Source: Nioella sp. MMSF_3534
GTDB taxonomy: Bacteria > Pseudomonadota > Alphaproteobacteria > Rhodobacterales > Rhodobacteraceae
DNA length: 56,027 nt
Assembly (NCBI RefSeq): GCF_030732985.1
Contig: NZ_JASHJX010000027.1
Coordinates: 1-56,027, forward strand
Direction: 5' to 3'
The position numbers and the translations under genes are program-made. The notes under the pieces are model-generated. The model searched no databases. It saw only the letters and a program-made list of their open reading frames with translations, and was not told the origin of the DNA. How positions within the stretch are numbered: the first letter of the stretch is position 1; every line of letters begins with the position of its first letter. Positions 42,502 to 51,094 of the stretch are shown here, in pieces.

Positions 42502-43444
42502 GGGCGGCCTCGCGCTCGGCCTTCAGGTTCTGGGCCAGCAGCTCCATCGCCGCCATGCGCACCGCGACGCCCATTTCCACCTGCTCCTGGATGACGGAGC
42601 GGTTGATGTCATCGGCGATGGTGCCGTCGATTTCGACGCCGCGATTCATGGGTCCTGGATGCATGACGATGGCGTCGGGCTTGGCGTGGGACAGCTTTTC
42701 CGCATCAAGGCCATAGCGGTGGTAATATTCGCGCTCGGAGGGGATGAAACCGCCGTCCATGCGTTCCTTCTGAAGCCGCAGCATCATCACCACGTCGGCA
42801 CCCGCCAGCCCTTCTCGCATGTCCTCGTAGACCTCGACGCCCCAGTCGGCGGCGCCCGAGGGGATCAGCGTCGGCGGGCCGACCAGCTTCACGCGGTTTT
42901 CCATCTTGCCGAGCAGAAGGATATTGGACCGCGCCACGCGGGAATGGGCGATGTCGCCGCAGATGGCGATGTTGAGGCGGTGAAGCCGCCCCTTGGCGCG
43001 GCGGATCGTCAGCGCATCGAGAAGCGCCTGCGTGGGGTGTTCATGGCGTCCGTCGCCCGCATTCAGGACCGCGCAATTTACCTTTTCCGCCAGCAGGTTG
43101 ACCGCCCCGGAATGCGGGTGGCGCACGACCAGAAGATCGGGATGCATGGCATTGAGTGTCAGCGCCGTGTCGATGAGCGTTTCGCCCTTTTTGACCGAGC
43201 TTGTCTGCATCGACATGTTCATCACGTCGGCCCCGAGCCGCATGCCGGCCAGTTCGAAACTGGCCTGGGTGCGGGTGGAGTTCTCGAAGAACATGTTGAT
43301 CTGGGTGAGCCCGGTCAGCGCGGTGCCGTGCTTGGCGCTGCCGCGGCCCATCTCGGCATAGCGGTCGGCATGGTCCAGCAAAGCGGTGATGTCTGTGGGG
43401 TGCAGGGGCTCGATGCCCAGAAGGTGGCGCTTGGCGAAGGTCAT
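42494..43444 (-). CDS. pyrB: aspartate carbamoyltransferase catalytic subunit
   Basis: 316 residues from the ATG giving [14 protein letters not shown]. The carbamoyl-phosphate motif [13 protein letters not shown], the [12 protein letters not shown] segment, the [14 protein letters not shown] region and [12 protein letters not shown] at the aspartate site are intact. It condenses carbamoyl phosphate with aspartate in pyrimidine synthesis. It leads an operon of seven overlapping genes ending beyond plsY. The presence of pyrX downstream suggests a dodecameric PyrB-PyrX holoenzyme as in Pseudomonas. Confidence 0.95.
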   Translation of the reverse strand: MTFAKRHLLGIEPLHPTDITALLDHADRYAEMGRGSAKHGTALTGLTQINMFFENSTRTQASFELAGMRLGADVMNMSMQTSSVKKGETLIDTALTLNAMHPDLLVVRHPHSGAVNLLAEKVNCAVLNAGDGRHEHPTQALLDALTIRRAKGRLHRLNIAICGDIAHSRVARSNILLLGKMENRVKLVGPPTLIPSGAADWGVEVYEDMREGLAGADVVMMLRLQKERMDGGFIPSEREYYHRYGLDAEKLSHAKPDAIVMHPGPMNRGVEIDGTIADDINRSVIQEQVEMGVAVRMAAMELLAQNLKAEREAAHV

Positions 43445-43543
43445 GGCGGCCCGTCCTGTAAGGTCGCTTCGCGGTATAGGCAGCGGGCGGGCGCGGGGCA
43501 AGAGCGGGGTTCGGCGTGGTGCGAAAACGGGGGGGTGCCCCCC

Positions 43544-43587
43544 GTGCACCGGGCGTACACCCCCCGTACACCCCCTGTGCATATGAA
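43544..43587 (-). repeat. four 11-bp units with a GTACAC/GTGCAC core
   Basis: GTGCACCGGGC, GTACACCCCCC, GTACACCCCCT and GTGCATATGAA start at 43544, 43555, 43566 and 43577, exactly 11 bp apart, i.e. one per helical turn. The array lies 100-143 bp upstream of the pyrB start and could be a protein-binding array for the operon, or part of a dispersed GC-rich repeat. Confidence 0.55.
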
Positions 43588-43733
43588 ATGCGGTTTCGCC
43601 GCCTGCCGGCGTCGACCCGCGAGCGGCCCTTCTCAACCCCCGGCTTGCGCCGGAGGCCTCGGCGGTCCGCGTTTCCACGGACATGTTGAGAGGGCGGCGC
43701 GCCGGGTCATTGGTCGCGGTCGTGGCGGCGGCG

Positions 43734-43772
43734 GGACGCCTCCGGCGGAGGTATTTTTGCCAAGATGAAAGG
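43734..43772 (+). repeat. short intergenic repeat, copy 2 (inverted relative to copy 1)
   Basis: GCCTCCGGCGGAGGTATTTT followed by TGCCAAGATGAAAGG is the inverted relative of 31595-31632. The palindrome CCTCC-GGC-GGAGG plus T5 looks like an intrinsic terminator reading rightward. Confidence 0.65.
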
Positions 43773-43773
43773 C

Positions 43774-43929
43774 CTACGATCGGGGCAAGGGCTTTTGCAT
43801 CATGATCTTGAGGCCGGTTGCCTCGGTGGCCGTCCAGCCGAGATGGCGGTAGAGGCTGATCGTCTCGGTGAGGTCGCGATGCGTGCCGAAAGAGCAAGTC
43901 GGCTGGCATGGCGGGTTACCTTTCCGCAT
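43774..43929 (-). pseudogene. C-terminal remnant of a GNAT-type acetyltransferase
   Basis: On the minus strand this stretch reads to a TAG stop with [17 protein letters not shown] and [13 protein letters not shown], the typical last helix and strand of GNAT acetyltransferases (ETxxLYxxLGW...MxKPL). The conserved acetyl-CoA-binding part that should precede it is absent, and upstream DNA runs into the glycosylase control region. I interpret it as a decayed gene end about 40 codons long. Confidence 0.5.
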
Positions 43930-43984
43930 CCCTTGGACGCTGCCGCCCATTTACCTTGCCCGCAAGCGCGCCTAGCTTGGGCAC

Positions 43985-44755
43985 ATGGAGTCGCAGCTGG
44001 AGTATCATACGGCGCTGGCCTGGCTGGAATGGCAGGTGGAGCTTGGCGCGGATGAGGCCATCGGGGAAAGCCCGGTGGACCGGTTTGCCGTGCCCGAGCC
44101 TTCGCCCGCTGCCAAGGCCCCGGCCGCTGCGCCGGTGGTCAAGGCCGAGGAGGCCGATCCGGTGGTCGAGGCGCGGCTGGCCGCCAAACGGGCCGACAGC
44201 CTGGAGGCCCTGCGCGCCGAGATGGAGGGCTTTCCCCATTGCGATCTGAGGATGGGCGCGCGCAGTTTCGTCTTTTCCGATGGCAACCCGGCGGCGCGGC
44301 TGATGATCGTGGGCGAAGCGCCGGGGCGGGACGAGGATATCCAGGGCAAACCCTTCGTTGGTCGGGCGGGGCAATTGCTGGACCGGATGTTCGATGCGAT
44401 CGGCATGGGGCGGGATCATCCGGATGCCGATCAGGCGCTCTATATCACCAATATCCTGCCATGGCGGCCGCCGCAGAACCGCGACCCGAGCCCGGTTGAA
44501 ATGGCGATGATGCTGCCCTTCGTGACCCGCCATATCGAGCTGGCAGCGCCCGAGATCGTGGTGCTGATGGGCAATATCTCTTGCGACGGGCTGCTGGGAC
44601 GGCGGGGAATCACCCGGCTGCGCGGGCAATGGCAGGAGGTGCAGGGCCGCCCCGCCCTGCCCATGTTCCACCCGGCTTACCTGCTGCGGCAACCTGCCAA
44701 GAAGCGCGAGTCTTGGGCGGATCTGCTGGCGTTGAAGGCGAGGTTGGCGCGGTGA
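43985..44755 (+). CDS. uracil-DNA glycosylase, family 4-like, lacking most Fe-S cysteines
   Basis: 256 residues. Motif 1 GEAPGRDEDIQGKPFVGRAG, the ITNILPWRPPQNRDPSP segment and motif 2 HPAYLLRQPAKKRESW place it in the family 4/5 uracil-DNA glycosylases. Family 4 enzymes bind a 4Fe-4S cluster through four Cys. Only one of the four positions is Cys here (Cys86, FPHCDLR); the others are Phe, Trp/Pro (LPW instead of LKC) and Leu/Met. The N-terminal 70 residues are an Ala/Pro-rich linker after a short helix. It likely removes uracil from DNA without a cluster. Its stop overlaps the GTG of the phosphoesterase gene. Confidence 0.8.
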   Translation: MESQLEYHTALAWLEWQVELGADEAIGESPVDRFAVPEPSPAAKAPAAAPVVKAEEADPVVEARLAAKRADSLEALRAEMEGFPHCDLRMGARSFVFSDGNPAARLMIVGEAPGRDEDIQGKPFVGRAGQLLDRMFDAIGMGRDHPDADQALYITNILPWRPPQNRDPSPVEMAMMLPFVTRHIELAAPEIVVLMGNISCDGLLGRRGITRLRGQWQEVQGRPALPMFHPAYLLRQPAKKRESWADLLALKARLAR

Positions 44756-45351
44756 AGATCCTGGCGTTTTCAGACCTGCATTTGGCCCGCAGTCGCGCCG
44801 CCGATCTGGTGGCGGCAAGTGCGGAGGCCGATCTGGTGATCGGGGCCGGGGATTTCTGCAATATGCGTCAGGGGCTGGGCGAGGCGATGGCGCTGCTGAC
44901 TGGGCTGCAGGCGCCGATGGTGGCGGTGCCGGGCAATGCCGAAAGCGCGGATGAGCTGCGCGCGGCGGTAGGGCCGGGCGTGACCGTGCTGCATGGCGAG
45001 GGGTGCGAGATTGGCGGGCTGACACTCTTCGGGCTTGGTTACGGCGTGCCGGTGACGCCCTTCGGGTCCTGGTCCTGCGATCTGAGCGAGGCCTTCGCGG
45101 CGGAGTTGCTGGCAGGTTGCGAGACGGCGGATATCCTGATCACCCATTCGCCGCCCAAGGGTGTGGTGGACCGCACATCGGCGGGGCAGTCGGTGGGATC
45201 GACCGCGATCCGCGCGGCGATAGAGCGCATCGCGCCCCGGCTGGCACTTTGCGGGCATATCCATGACAGTTGGGGGCAGGAAGGCCGGATCGGTGCGACG
45301 CGTGTCGTGAACCTCGGCCCGCGTGTGAACTGGTTTGAGGTCGATCCATGA
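44752..45351 (+). CDS. metallophosphoesterase (calcineurin-like)
   Basis: 199 residues, GTG start overlapping the glycosylase stop. The metal-binding motifs run in order: FSDLH, IGAGDFCN, VPGNAE, ITHSPPKG and LCGHIHDSWG. It hydrolyses a phosphate mono- or diester; the substrate is not predictable. It overlaps moaB by 4 nt. The co-occurrence with a DNA glycosylase could mean a nucleic-acid role, but this is only context. Confidence 0.85.
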   Translation: MKILAFSDLHLARSRAADLVAASAEADLVIGAGDFCNMRQGLGEAMALLTGLQAPMVAVPGNAESADELRAAVGPGVTVLHGEGCEIGGLTLFGLGYGVPVTPFGSWSCDLSEAFAAELLAGCETADILITHSPPKGVVDRTSAGQSVGSTAIRAAIERIAPRLALCGHIHDSWGQEGRIGATRVVNLGPRVNWFEVDP

Positions 45352-45890
45352 GCCGTATCGACGAGAGCAAGGACTTCATCCCGGTGCGCATCGCGGTGCT
45401 GGCGGTGTCGGATACGCGCAGCCTGGCCGAGGATAAATCCGGCGATGTGCTGGAGGGGCGCATACGCGACGCGGGGCATATTCTGGCAGACCGCAAAATC
45501 CTGCGCGATGAACGGGCCGAGATCGCGGATCAGCTGCGCGCCTGGTGTGCGGACCCGGAGATTGACGTGATCCTCACCACCGGTGGCACCGGGCTGACCG
45601 GGCGCGATGTGACGGTGGAGGCGCATCGGGATGTCTATGAGAAAGAGATCGAGGCCTTTGCCACGGTCTTTACCATGGTGTCTTTCCAGAAGATCGGGAC
45701 CAGTGCGGTGCAGAGCCGGGCGACCGGGGGCGTTGCCAATGGAACTTACCTGTTCGCACTGCCGGGGTCTTCGGGGGCCTGCAAGGATGCCTGGGACGAA
45801 ATCCTGCGCTGGCAGCTCGATTACCGGCACCGGCCCTGCAACTTCGTCGAGATTTTTCCGCGCCTGGACGAGCACAAGCGACGGAAATGA
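45348..45890 (+). CDS. moaB: molybdenum cofactor biosynthesis protein B (molybdopterin adenylyltransferase family)
   Basis: 180 residues, one MoCF_biosynth domain: VLAVSDTRSLAEDKSGDVL, ILTTGGTGLTGRDVTVEA and the GTYLFALPGSSGACKDAWDEIL tail. It adenylates molybdopterin before molybdenum insertion, or acts as its paralogue. Together with moaD and moaE at 30.7-31.4 kb it shows active molybdenum-cofactor synthesis. Confidence 0.92.
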   Translation: MSRIDESKDFIPVRIAVLAVSDTRSLAEDKSGDVLEGRIRDAGHILADRKILRDERAEIADQLRAWCADPEIDVILTTGGTGLTGRDVTVEAHRDVYEKEIEAFATVFTMVSFQKIGTSAVQSRATGGVANGTYLFALPGSSGACKDAWDEILRWQLDYRHRPCNFVEIFPRLDEHKRRK

Positions 45891-45940
45891 TCTGCTTGCC
45901 CGTGTCAGCTTGTGCTTGGCGGTTTTGCGCCGCCGCTCTA

Positions 45941-45950
45941 TCTAGCTAGA
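45941..45950. promoter_or_regulatory. TCTAGCTAGA palindrome before the RND operon
   Basis: A perfect 10-bp palindrome built on CTAG, a rare tetranucleotide in bacterial DNA, lies 26 bp before the RND adaptor ATG. It could be an operator for an efflux regulator; no regulator gene is adjacent. Confidence 0.35.
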
Positions 45951-45975
45951 CAGGACGTCCAAAAGGCCACGGCCC

Positions 45976-47442
45976 ATGCGCTTTTTCCGCCGCTCCCTTG
46001 CGGGGCTTTTTCTGATTTCGCTCACGCTCGGGCTGCTGGTCTGGGCGGGGTCCACGATTTATGCGTCCCTGCAAGCGCGCTGGGCCGAAGAAGGCCGCCC
46101 TGCCATTGCCCGCGAGCGGGTTTTTTCGGCGGAAGTCGTGACGCTGACCTTGCAGGACGCAACGCCGGTTTTGACTGCCTTTGGCGAGATCAACAGCCGC
46201 CGCACGCTGGAATTGCGGGCCCCGGCGGCGGGGACGGTTCTGGAACTGGCCGACGGGTTTGAAAACGGCGGCGAAGTGGCCGAGGGTGCGCTGTTGCTGC
46301 GCATCGACCCGGCGGAGGCGCAATCGGCGCTGGATGTGACCGCCACCGACCTGCGAGAAGCCGAGAACACGCTGGCCGAGGCGGAGGCCGCCGTGGAACT
46401 GGCGCGCGAAGATGTGGAGGCCGCCCGCACGCAGGCGGAACTGCGGGACCGGGCGCTGATCCGGCAACAAGACCTGCTGGAACGCGGCGTGGGGTCGGCG
46501 GCAACGGTGGAAACGGCGGAACTGGCGGCGGCGAGCGCCCATCAGGCGGTTCTGTCGCGCCGTCAGGCCTTGGCGCAGGCCGAGGCGCAGCTGGATCAGG
46601 CGGGCACCGCGCTGGAGCGTCGCAGGATTGCGCTGGCCGAGGCCGAGCGGGTGCTGGCGGAAACCGAGCTGCGGGCGGAATTTGCGGGCGTGCTGGCCGA
46701 TGTGACCGTGGTTCAGGGACGGCTGGTCAACCGCAACGAACAGGTGGCCACTCTGATCGACGCGCAGGCGCTGGAGGTGTCGTTCCGCGTCTCGACCGCG
46801 CAATATGCCCGGCTGTTGGACGAGGACGGGCGACTGCCTCGCGCCGACGTCACCGTGGTGCTGGATGTGCTGGGCATAGATGTGACAGCCCCCGCCCGCC
46901 TGACCCGCGAAAGCGGTGCGGTGGAGGAGGGGCAGTCGGGCCGGTTGCTGTTTGCCGAATTGCTGGAAACCCGCGGCTTCCGGGCCGGGGATTTCGTGAC
47001 CGTGCGTTTGCAGGAACCCGAACTGCAACAGGTCGCCATCCTTCCCGCCACCGCGCTGGATGCCGAGGGGCGGTTGCTGGTTCTGGGTGAGGAAGATCGC
47101 CTTGAAGAGGTGCAGGTCACCCTGCTGCGCCGTCAGGGCGACAATGTCATCATCCGGGCCCCGCCGCATCTGGAAGGGGTTGAGGTGGTCAGTGCCCGCT
47201 CGCCCTCGCTTGGGGCCGGTATCCGGGTAAACCCGCTGCGACCTGCTCAGGACGGGGCGGAGGCCCCGGCGGAACCCGATACCATCGCGCTCGACCCTGA
47301 ACGCCGCGCGCGTTTGATCGCCTTTGTCGAGGGCAACGGCTTCATCCCCGCAGATGTCAAGGAACGGATGCTGCGCCAGTTGCGAGAGGACGAGGTGCCG
47401 CTGCGCATGGTCAACCGTCTCGAAAGCCGGATGGACGGATGA
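45976..47442 (+). CDS. RND efflux periplasmic adaptor (membrane fusion protein)
   Basis: 488 residues. An N-terminal anchor (LAGLFLISLTLGLLVWAG) is followed by a split lipoyl/barrel-sandwich domain (LRAPAAGTVLELADGFENGGEV and LRAEFAGVLADVTVVQGRLV) around a long coiled-coil hairpin (about residues 120-225), then beta-barrel and membrane-proximal domains. A C-terminal extension (DPERRARLIAFVEGNGFIPADVKERML) goes beyond the usual adaptor length. It links the inner-membrane pump to an outer-membrane channel, which is not encoded here. It overlaps the pump gene by 4 nt. Confidence 0.9.
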   Translation: MRFFRRSLAGLFLISLTLGLLVWAGSTIYASLQARWAEEGRPAIARERVFSAEVVTLTLQDATPVLTAFGEINSRRTLELRAPAAGTVLELADGFENGGEVAEGALLLRIDPAEAQSALDVTATDLREAENTLAEAEAAVELAREDVEAARTQAELRDRALIRQQDLLERGVGSAATVETAELAAASAHQAVLSRRQALAQAEAQLDQAGTALERRRIALAEAERVLAETELRAEFAGVLADVTVVQGRLVNRNEQVATLIDAQALEVSFRVSTAQYARLLDEDGRLPRADVTVVLDVLGIDVTAPARLTRESGAVEEGQSGRLLFAELLETRGFRAGDFVTVRLQEPELQQVAILPATALDAEGRLLVLGEEDRLEEVQVTLLRRQGDNVIIRAPPHLEGVEVVSARSPSLGAGIRVNPLRPAQDGAEAPAEPDTIALDPERRARLIAFVEGNGFIPADVKERMLRQLREDEVPLRMVNRLESRMDG

Positions 47443-50400
47443 GACGGCTGCCGGATAGCGCCGGAGGCATCCTCTCCTACTTCACGCGCCACGCGACGGC
47501 TGCGAACCTTCTGCTGGTGGTTCTGATCGTCGTCGGGCTGGCGGTGTTCCCGCGCATGCGGGCGCAGTTCTTCCCCGATGTTGTGGTCGATAATGTCAGC
47601 GTCTCCGTCACCTGGGACGGGGCCGGGGCCGAGGATGTGGACCAGGCCATCGTCGCGGTGCTGGAACCGGTGTTGCTGGCGGTCGAGGGCGTCACGGAAA
47701 GCAGCGCCACCAGCCGCGAGGGGCGGGCGAGCATAAGGCTGGAATTCGAACCCAGTTGGGACATGGGCCGTGCCGCCGATGACGTGCAGGTCGCGGTCGA
47801 TAGCGTGTCCACGCTGCCCGAAGACGCCGAGGACCCGGTGGTCCGGCGCGGGGTCTGGCGCGACCGGGTCACGGATGTGGTGATCTCCGGCCCCGTGGGC
47901 GTCGACCAGCTGGGGCGGTTTGCCGATGAATTCGTCGCGCGGCTGTTTGATCAGGGCGTGACGCGCACGACGATCCGGGGCGTGGCCGCGCCCGAGATCG
48001 TGGTCGAGGTGCCCTCTGCCGAGCTGATCCGAAACGATATCTCCATGGCCGAGATTGCCGCCGCCATCGAGGCAGAGGTCGACACTTCGCCCGCTGGTGA
48101 CGTGACCGGGGCGAATGCCCGTGTTCGGACCGGGGTGGCGCGGCGCTCGGCGGTCGATATCGCGGGGATCGTGCTGCGCTATAACGCGGACGGGTCGGCC
48201 CTGACCATCGGTGATGTTGCGACCGTAACCGAAGAAGGCATCGACCGGGAACGCGCCTATTTCGTGGGCGAGAACCCGGCGATTTCGGTGCGCGTGGACC
48301 GGTCCGACCGGGGCGATGCCATCGGCATCCAGCGCACGGTGGAAGAGGTCGCCGCCGAGATGGAATTGACCTTGCCGGAAGGTGTTGCCATCGAGCTGAT
48401 CCGCACCCGCGCCGAGGCCATTACCGGGCGCCTGAATATCCTGATGGATAACGGGCTGATGGGGCTTGGGCTGGTGGTTTTGCTGCTGTTCCTGTTCCTC
48501 AACGCGCGCACCGCCTTCTGGGTGGCGGCAGGGATTCCCGTGGCGATGCTGTCGGCGATCACGCTGATGTATATCGCCGGGCTGACGATCAACATGATCT
48601 CGCTTTTCGCACTGATCATCACGCTTGGCATCGTGGTGGATGACGCCATTGTCGTGGGGGAACACGCCGATTTCCGCGTGCGGCGGTTGGGGGAAACCCC
48701 GGTTCAGGCGGCAGAAAACGCCGCCCGCCGCATGGCCGCGCCGGTGTTTTCCGCGACCGTCACGACGGTGCTGGCCTTTGCCGGGCTGGTCGCCATCGGC
48801 GGGCGGTTCGGCGAGTTGATCGCCGATATCCCCTTCACCGTGATCGCGGTGCTGATGGCAAGCCTTGTGGAATGCTTCCTGATCCTGCCCAATCACATGG
48901 CCCATGCGCTGGCCCATTCGGACAAGCAGCATTGGTATGACTGGCCAAGCCGGGTGGTGAACCGGGGGTTCGGCTGGTTCCGCGATACACTGTTCCGCCC
49001 GTTGATGCGGCTGGTGATCTGGGCGCGCTACCCGGTGCTGGCGGGGGTGATCCTGATCCTGGCCAGTCAGGTTGCGGTTTTCATCCGGGGCGATGTGACA
49101 TGGCGGTTCTTCAACGCGCCGGAACAATCCTCGGTCTCTGGCAATTTCGCCATGCTGGAGGGCGCCAGCCGCGATGACAGCCTTGAGATGATGCGCGAGA
49201 TGCAGCGCGCCACGGCTGCCGTCGCGGCCCGGTATGAGGAGGAATACGGGCTGAGCCCCCTGACCTTCGTTCTGGCCGAGATCGGTGGCACCACCGGGCG
49301 CGGCCTGGCCGTCGCTGACAATAAGGATGCCGATCTGCTGGGCTCCATCGCCATCGAGCTGATCGACGCCGACCTGCGGCCCTATTCCAGCTTTCAGTTC
49401 GTGGCCGACCTACAGGACGAGGTGCGCCAGCATCCGCTGGCCGAGGCCGTCAGTTTCCGTGGCTGGCGCGGCGGGCCGGGGGGCGATGCGCTGGATATCC
49501 AGCTATTCGGGGCCGAGGCGGAGGTGCTGAAATCCGCCGCCATGGCGATCCAGACCGCGCTGGCCGCCTACCCGGAAGTGTCGGGCCTGGAGGATACGCT
49601 GGCCTATGACCGCGAGGAGCTGATCCTGGAACTGACCCCGCAGGGGCAGGCGCTGGGCTTCGATATCGGCTCGCTCGGTCGGGTGCTGCGCGCCCGTCTG
49701 AACGGGGTGGAGGCCGCGACCTTCCCCTCGGGCGTGCGTACCGCGTCGATCCGGGTGGAGCTGCCGCAGGATGAGCTGACCGCCGATTTCCTCGACCGGA
49801 CCCTGCTGCGCACGGCGACGGGGGAATATGTTCCGCTGGCCGATCTGGTGTCCGTCACCTCGCGGATCGGCTTTTCCACCATCGAACGGGAAAACGGGCT
49901 GCGGCTGGTCTCGGTCACCGGCGATCTGTCAGAGGACGACCCGGCCCGCGCCGAACAGGTGATGGAAGAGCTGCGAGAGGTGATCCTGCCGCAGATCGAG
50001 GCCGATTACGGCGTCGGATACCGGCTGGCCGGGCTGGCAGAGCAGGAAAACGATTTCCTGAATGACGCGATGCTGGGCTTTGGTCTGTGCCTTGTGGGGA
50101 TCTACCTGGTGCTGGCCTGGATTTTCGCCAGCTGGACGCGGCCGATCGTGGTGATGGCGATCATCCCCTTCGGGCTGGTGGGCACGATCTATGGCCATGC
50201 CGCATGGGACGTGCCTTTGAGCATGTTCACCGTGGTGGGGCTGATCGGGATGACCGGGATCATCATCAACGATTCCATCGTGCTGATCACGACGGTGGAC
50301 GACTACGCCCGCGACCGGGGGCTGGTGCCTGCGATTGTCGATGCGGTGGCAGACCGGTTGCGTCCGGTGCTGCTGACCACGCTGACCACGGTTCTGGGGC

Positions 50401-50840
50401 TGGCGCCGCTGCTTTATGAACGCTCTGCCGATGCGCAATTCCTGAAACCCACGGTGATCACGCTGGTCTATGGGCTTGGCTTTGGCCTGTTCATCGTGCT
50501 GCTGGTGGTGCCGTCCATTCTGGCCATGCAACAGGACGTGGCACGGCAGATGCAGGCGCTGCGCCGGGGGCTAAGAACGGCGGCGCGCGCGCCGGCTCTG
50601 GCGGCGGCGGTGGGGCTGGCTGTTGTCGCGGTTGCGGCGCTCTTCGCGGCAACGCTTGGCGCTCAGATCGTCACGGGCGCGATGTGGGCGCCGCTGGCGT
50701 CACAGGTTCCGCTGGAGGGTGCACGCGGGGCGTTCCTGGGCTTCCTCGGCGGCACGGCGGCAATCTGCTTTGGGTTTTGGATCTTGGGCCTCTTCCTGGT
50801 TGGGGTCATGTCGCTGAGACGCGCAATCCAGTCTTCCTGA
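47439..50840 (+). CDS. RND efflux pump inner-membrane subunit
   Basis: 1133 residues, AcrB/MMPL-type HAE/HME superfamily. The first helix (NLLLVVLIVVGLAVFPRMRAQFFPDVV) is followed by two large periplasmic porter regions. The helix-4 motif TLGIVVDDAIVVGEH carries the proton-relay Asp pair. The second half ends in GLIGMTGIIINDSIVLITTVDD and RLRPVLLTTLTTVLGLAPLLYE. Beyond the standard last helix about 95 residues add two more transmembrane helices (ALAAAVGLAVVAVAALFAATLGA and FLGGTAAICFGFWILGLFLVG). It exports an unknown compound by proton antiport. Confidence 0.93.
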   Translation: MRRLPDSAGGILSYFTRHATAANLLLVVLIVVGLAVFPRMRAQFFPDVVVDNVSVSVTWDGAGAEDVDQAIVAVLEPVLLAVEGVTESSATSREGRASIRLEFEPSWDMGRAADDVQVAVDSVSTLPEDAEDPVVRRGVWRDRVTDVVISGPVGVDQLGRFADEFVARLFDQGVTRTTIRGVAAPEIVVEVPSAELIRNDISMAEIAAAIEAEVDTSPAGDVTGANARVRTGVARRSAVDIAGIVLRYNADGSALTIGDVATVTEEGIDRERAYFVGENPAISVRVDRSDRGDAIGIQRTVEEVAAEMELTLPEGVAIELIRTRAEAITGRLNILMDNGLMGLGLVVLLLFLFLNARTAFWVAAGIPVAMLSAITLMYIAGLTINMISLFALIITLGIVVDDAIVVGEHADFRVRRLGETPVQAAENAARRMAAPVFSATVTTVLAFAGLVAIGGRFGELIADIPFTVIAVLMASLVECFLILPNHMAHALAHSDKQHWYDWPSRVVNRGFGWFRDTLFRPLMRLVIWARYPVLAGVILILASQVAVFIRGDVTWRFFNAPEQSSVSGNFAMLEGASRDDSLEMMREMQRATAAVAARYEEEYGLSPLTFVLAEIGGTTGRGLAVADNKDADLLGSIAIELIDADLRPYSSFQFVADLQDEVRQHPLAEAVSFRGWRGGPGGDALDIQLFGAEAEVLKSAAMAIQTALAAYPEVSGLEDTLAYDREELILELTPQGQALGFDIGSLGRVLRARLNGVEAATFPSGVRTASIRVELPQDELTADFLDRTLLRTATGEYVPLADLVSVTSRIGFSTIERENGLRLVSVTGDLSEDDPARAEQVMEELREVILPQIEADYGVGYRLAGLAEQENDFLNDAMLGFGLCLVGIYLVLAWIFASWTRPIVVMAIIPFGLVGTIYGHAAWDVPLSMFTVVGLIGMTGIIINDSIVLITTVDDYARDRGLVPAIVDAVADRLRPVLLTTLTTVLGLAPLLYERSADAQFLKPTVITLVYGLGFGLFIVLLVVPSILAMQQDVARQMQALRRGLRTAARAPALAAAVGLAVVAVAALFAATLGAQIVTGAMWAPLASQVPLEGARGAFLGFLGGTAAICFGFWILGLFLVGVMSLRRAIQSS

Positions 50841-51094
50841 CCACGCGATTGTGTCGCGAGACCTCCTGCGAGAATCTTCCAAAAGATGCCTTCTGTGGAT
50901 CCTCGGGGGTTGGCACGCAGGCCGATTGTAATTTCCATTCCGTGTAGCAGGCTGAAGTCGACCCCTCAGTAATCTGGAATGTGAATAGTTGACAAAGATC
51001 AACGAATAGACCTTCGGATCCTTTTACACTACCCTTGTCTTCAAGGTTTGAGGTTCTGGAGAACCGTGGCGATCTGCAAGGGGGGGTATGAGCG
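50841..51094 (+). promoter_or_regulatory. spacer before the Hint array
   Basis: 254 bp, lower in GC than the flanking genes. TTGACA at 50989-50994 is a perfect -35 hexamer but no good -10 lies 16-18 bases downstream (TACACT at 51025 is too far), so the promoter is uncertain. AAGGGGGGG precedes the first Hint gene. No gene or clear terminator is seen. Confidence 0.3.

Larger units (their letters stand above)
43445..43984. other. 540-bp gap upstream of pyrB with several repeats and a gene remnant
   Basis: No intact gene is visible. It contains a G7-TG-C6 hairpin (43529-43543), an 11-bp periodic GTACAC array (43544-43587), copy 2 of the intergenic repeat (43734-43772) and the tail of a GNAT acetyltransferase gene (43774-43929). 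The pyrB promoter must lie in its left part. Confidence 0.6.

Noticed and set aside
43529-43587. CRISPR-like array
   Set aside because: The units are 11 bp with no spacers and no cas genes; helical phasing fits a binding array or simple repeat better.
50989-51030. Complete sigma-70 promoter before the Hint array
   Set aside because: TTGACA is perfect but the only TA-rich hexamer is 30 bp downstream, too far for a standard spacer.
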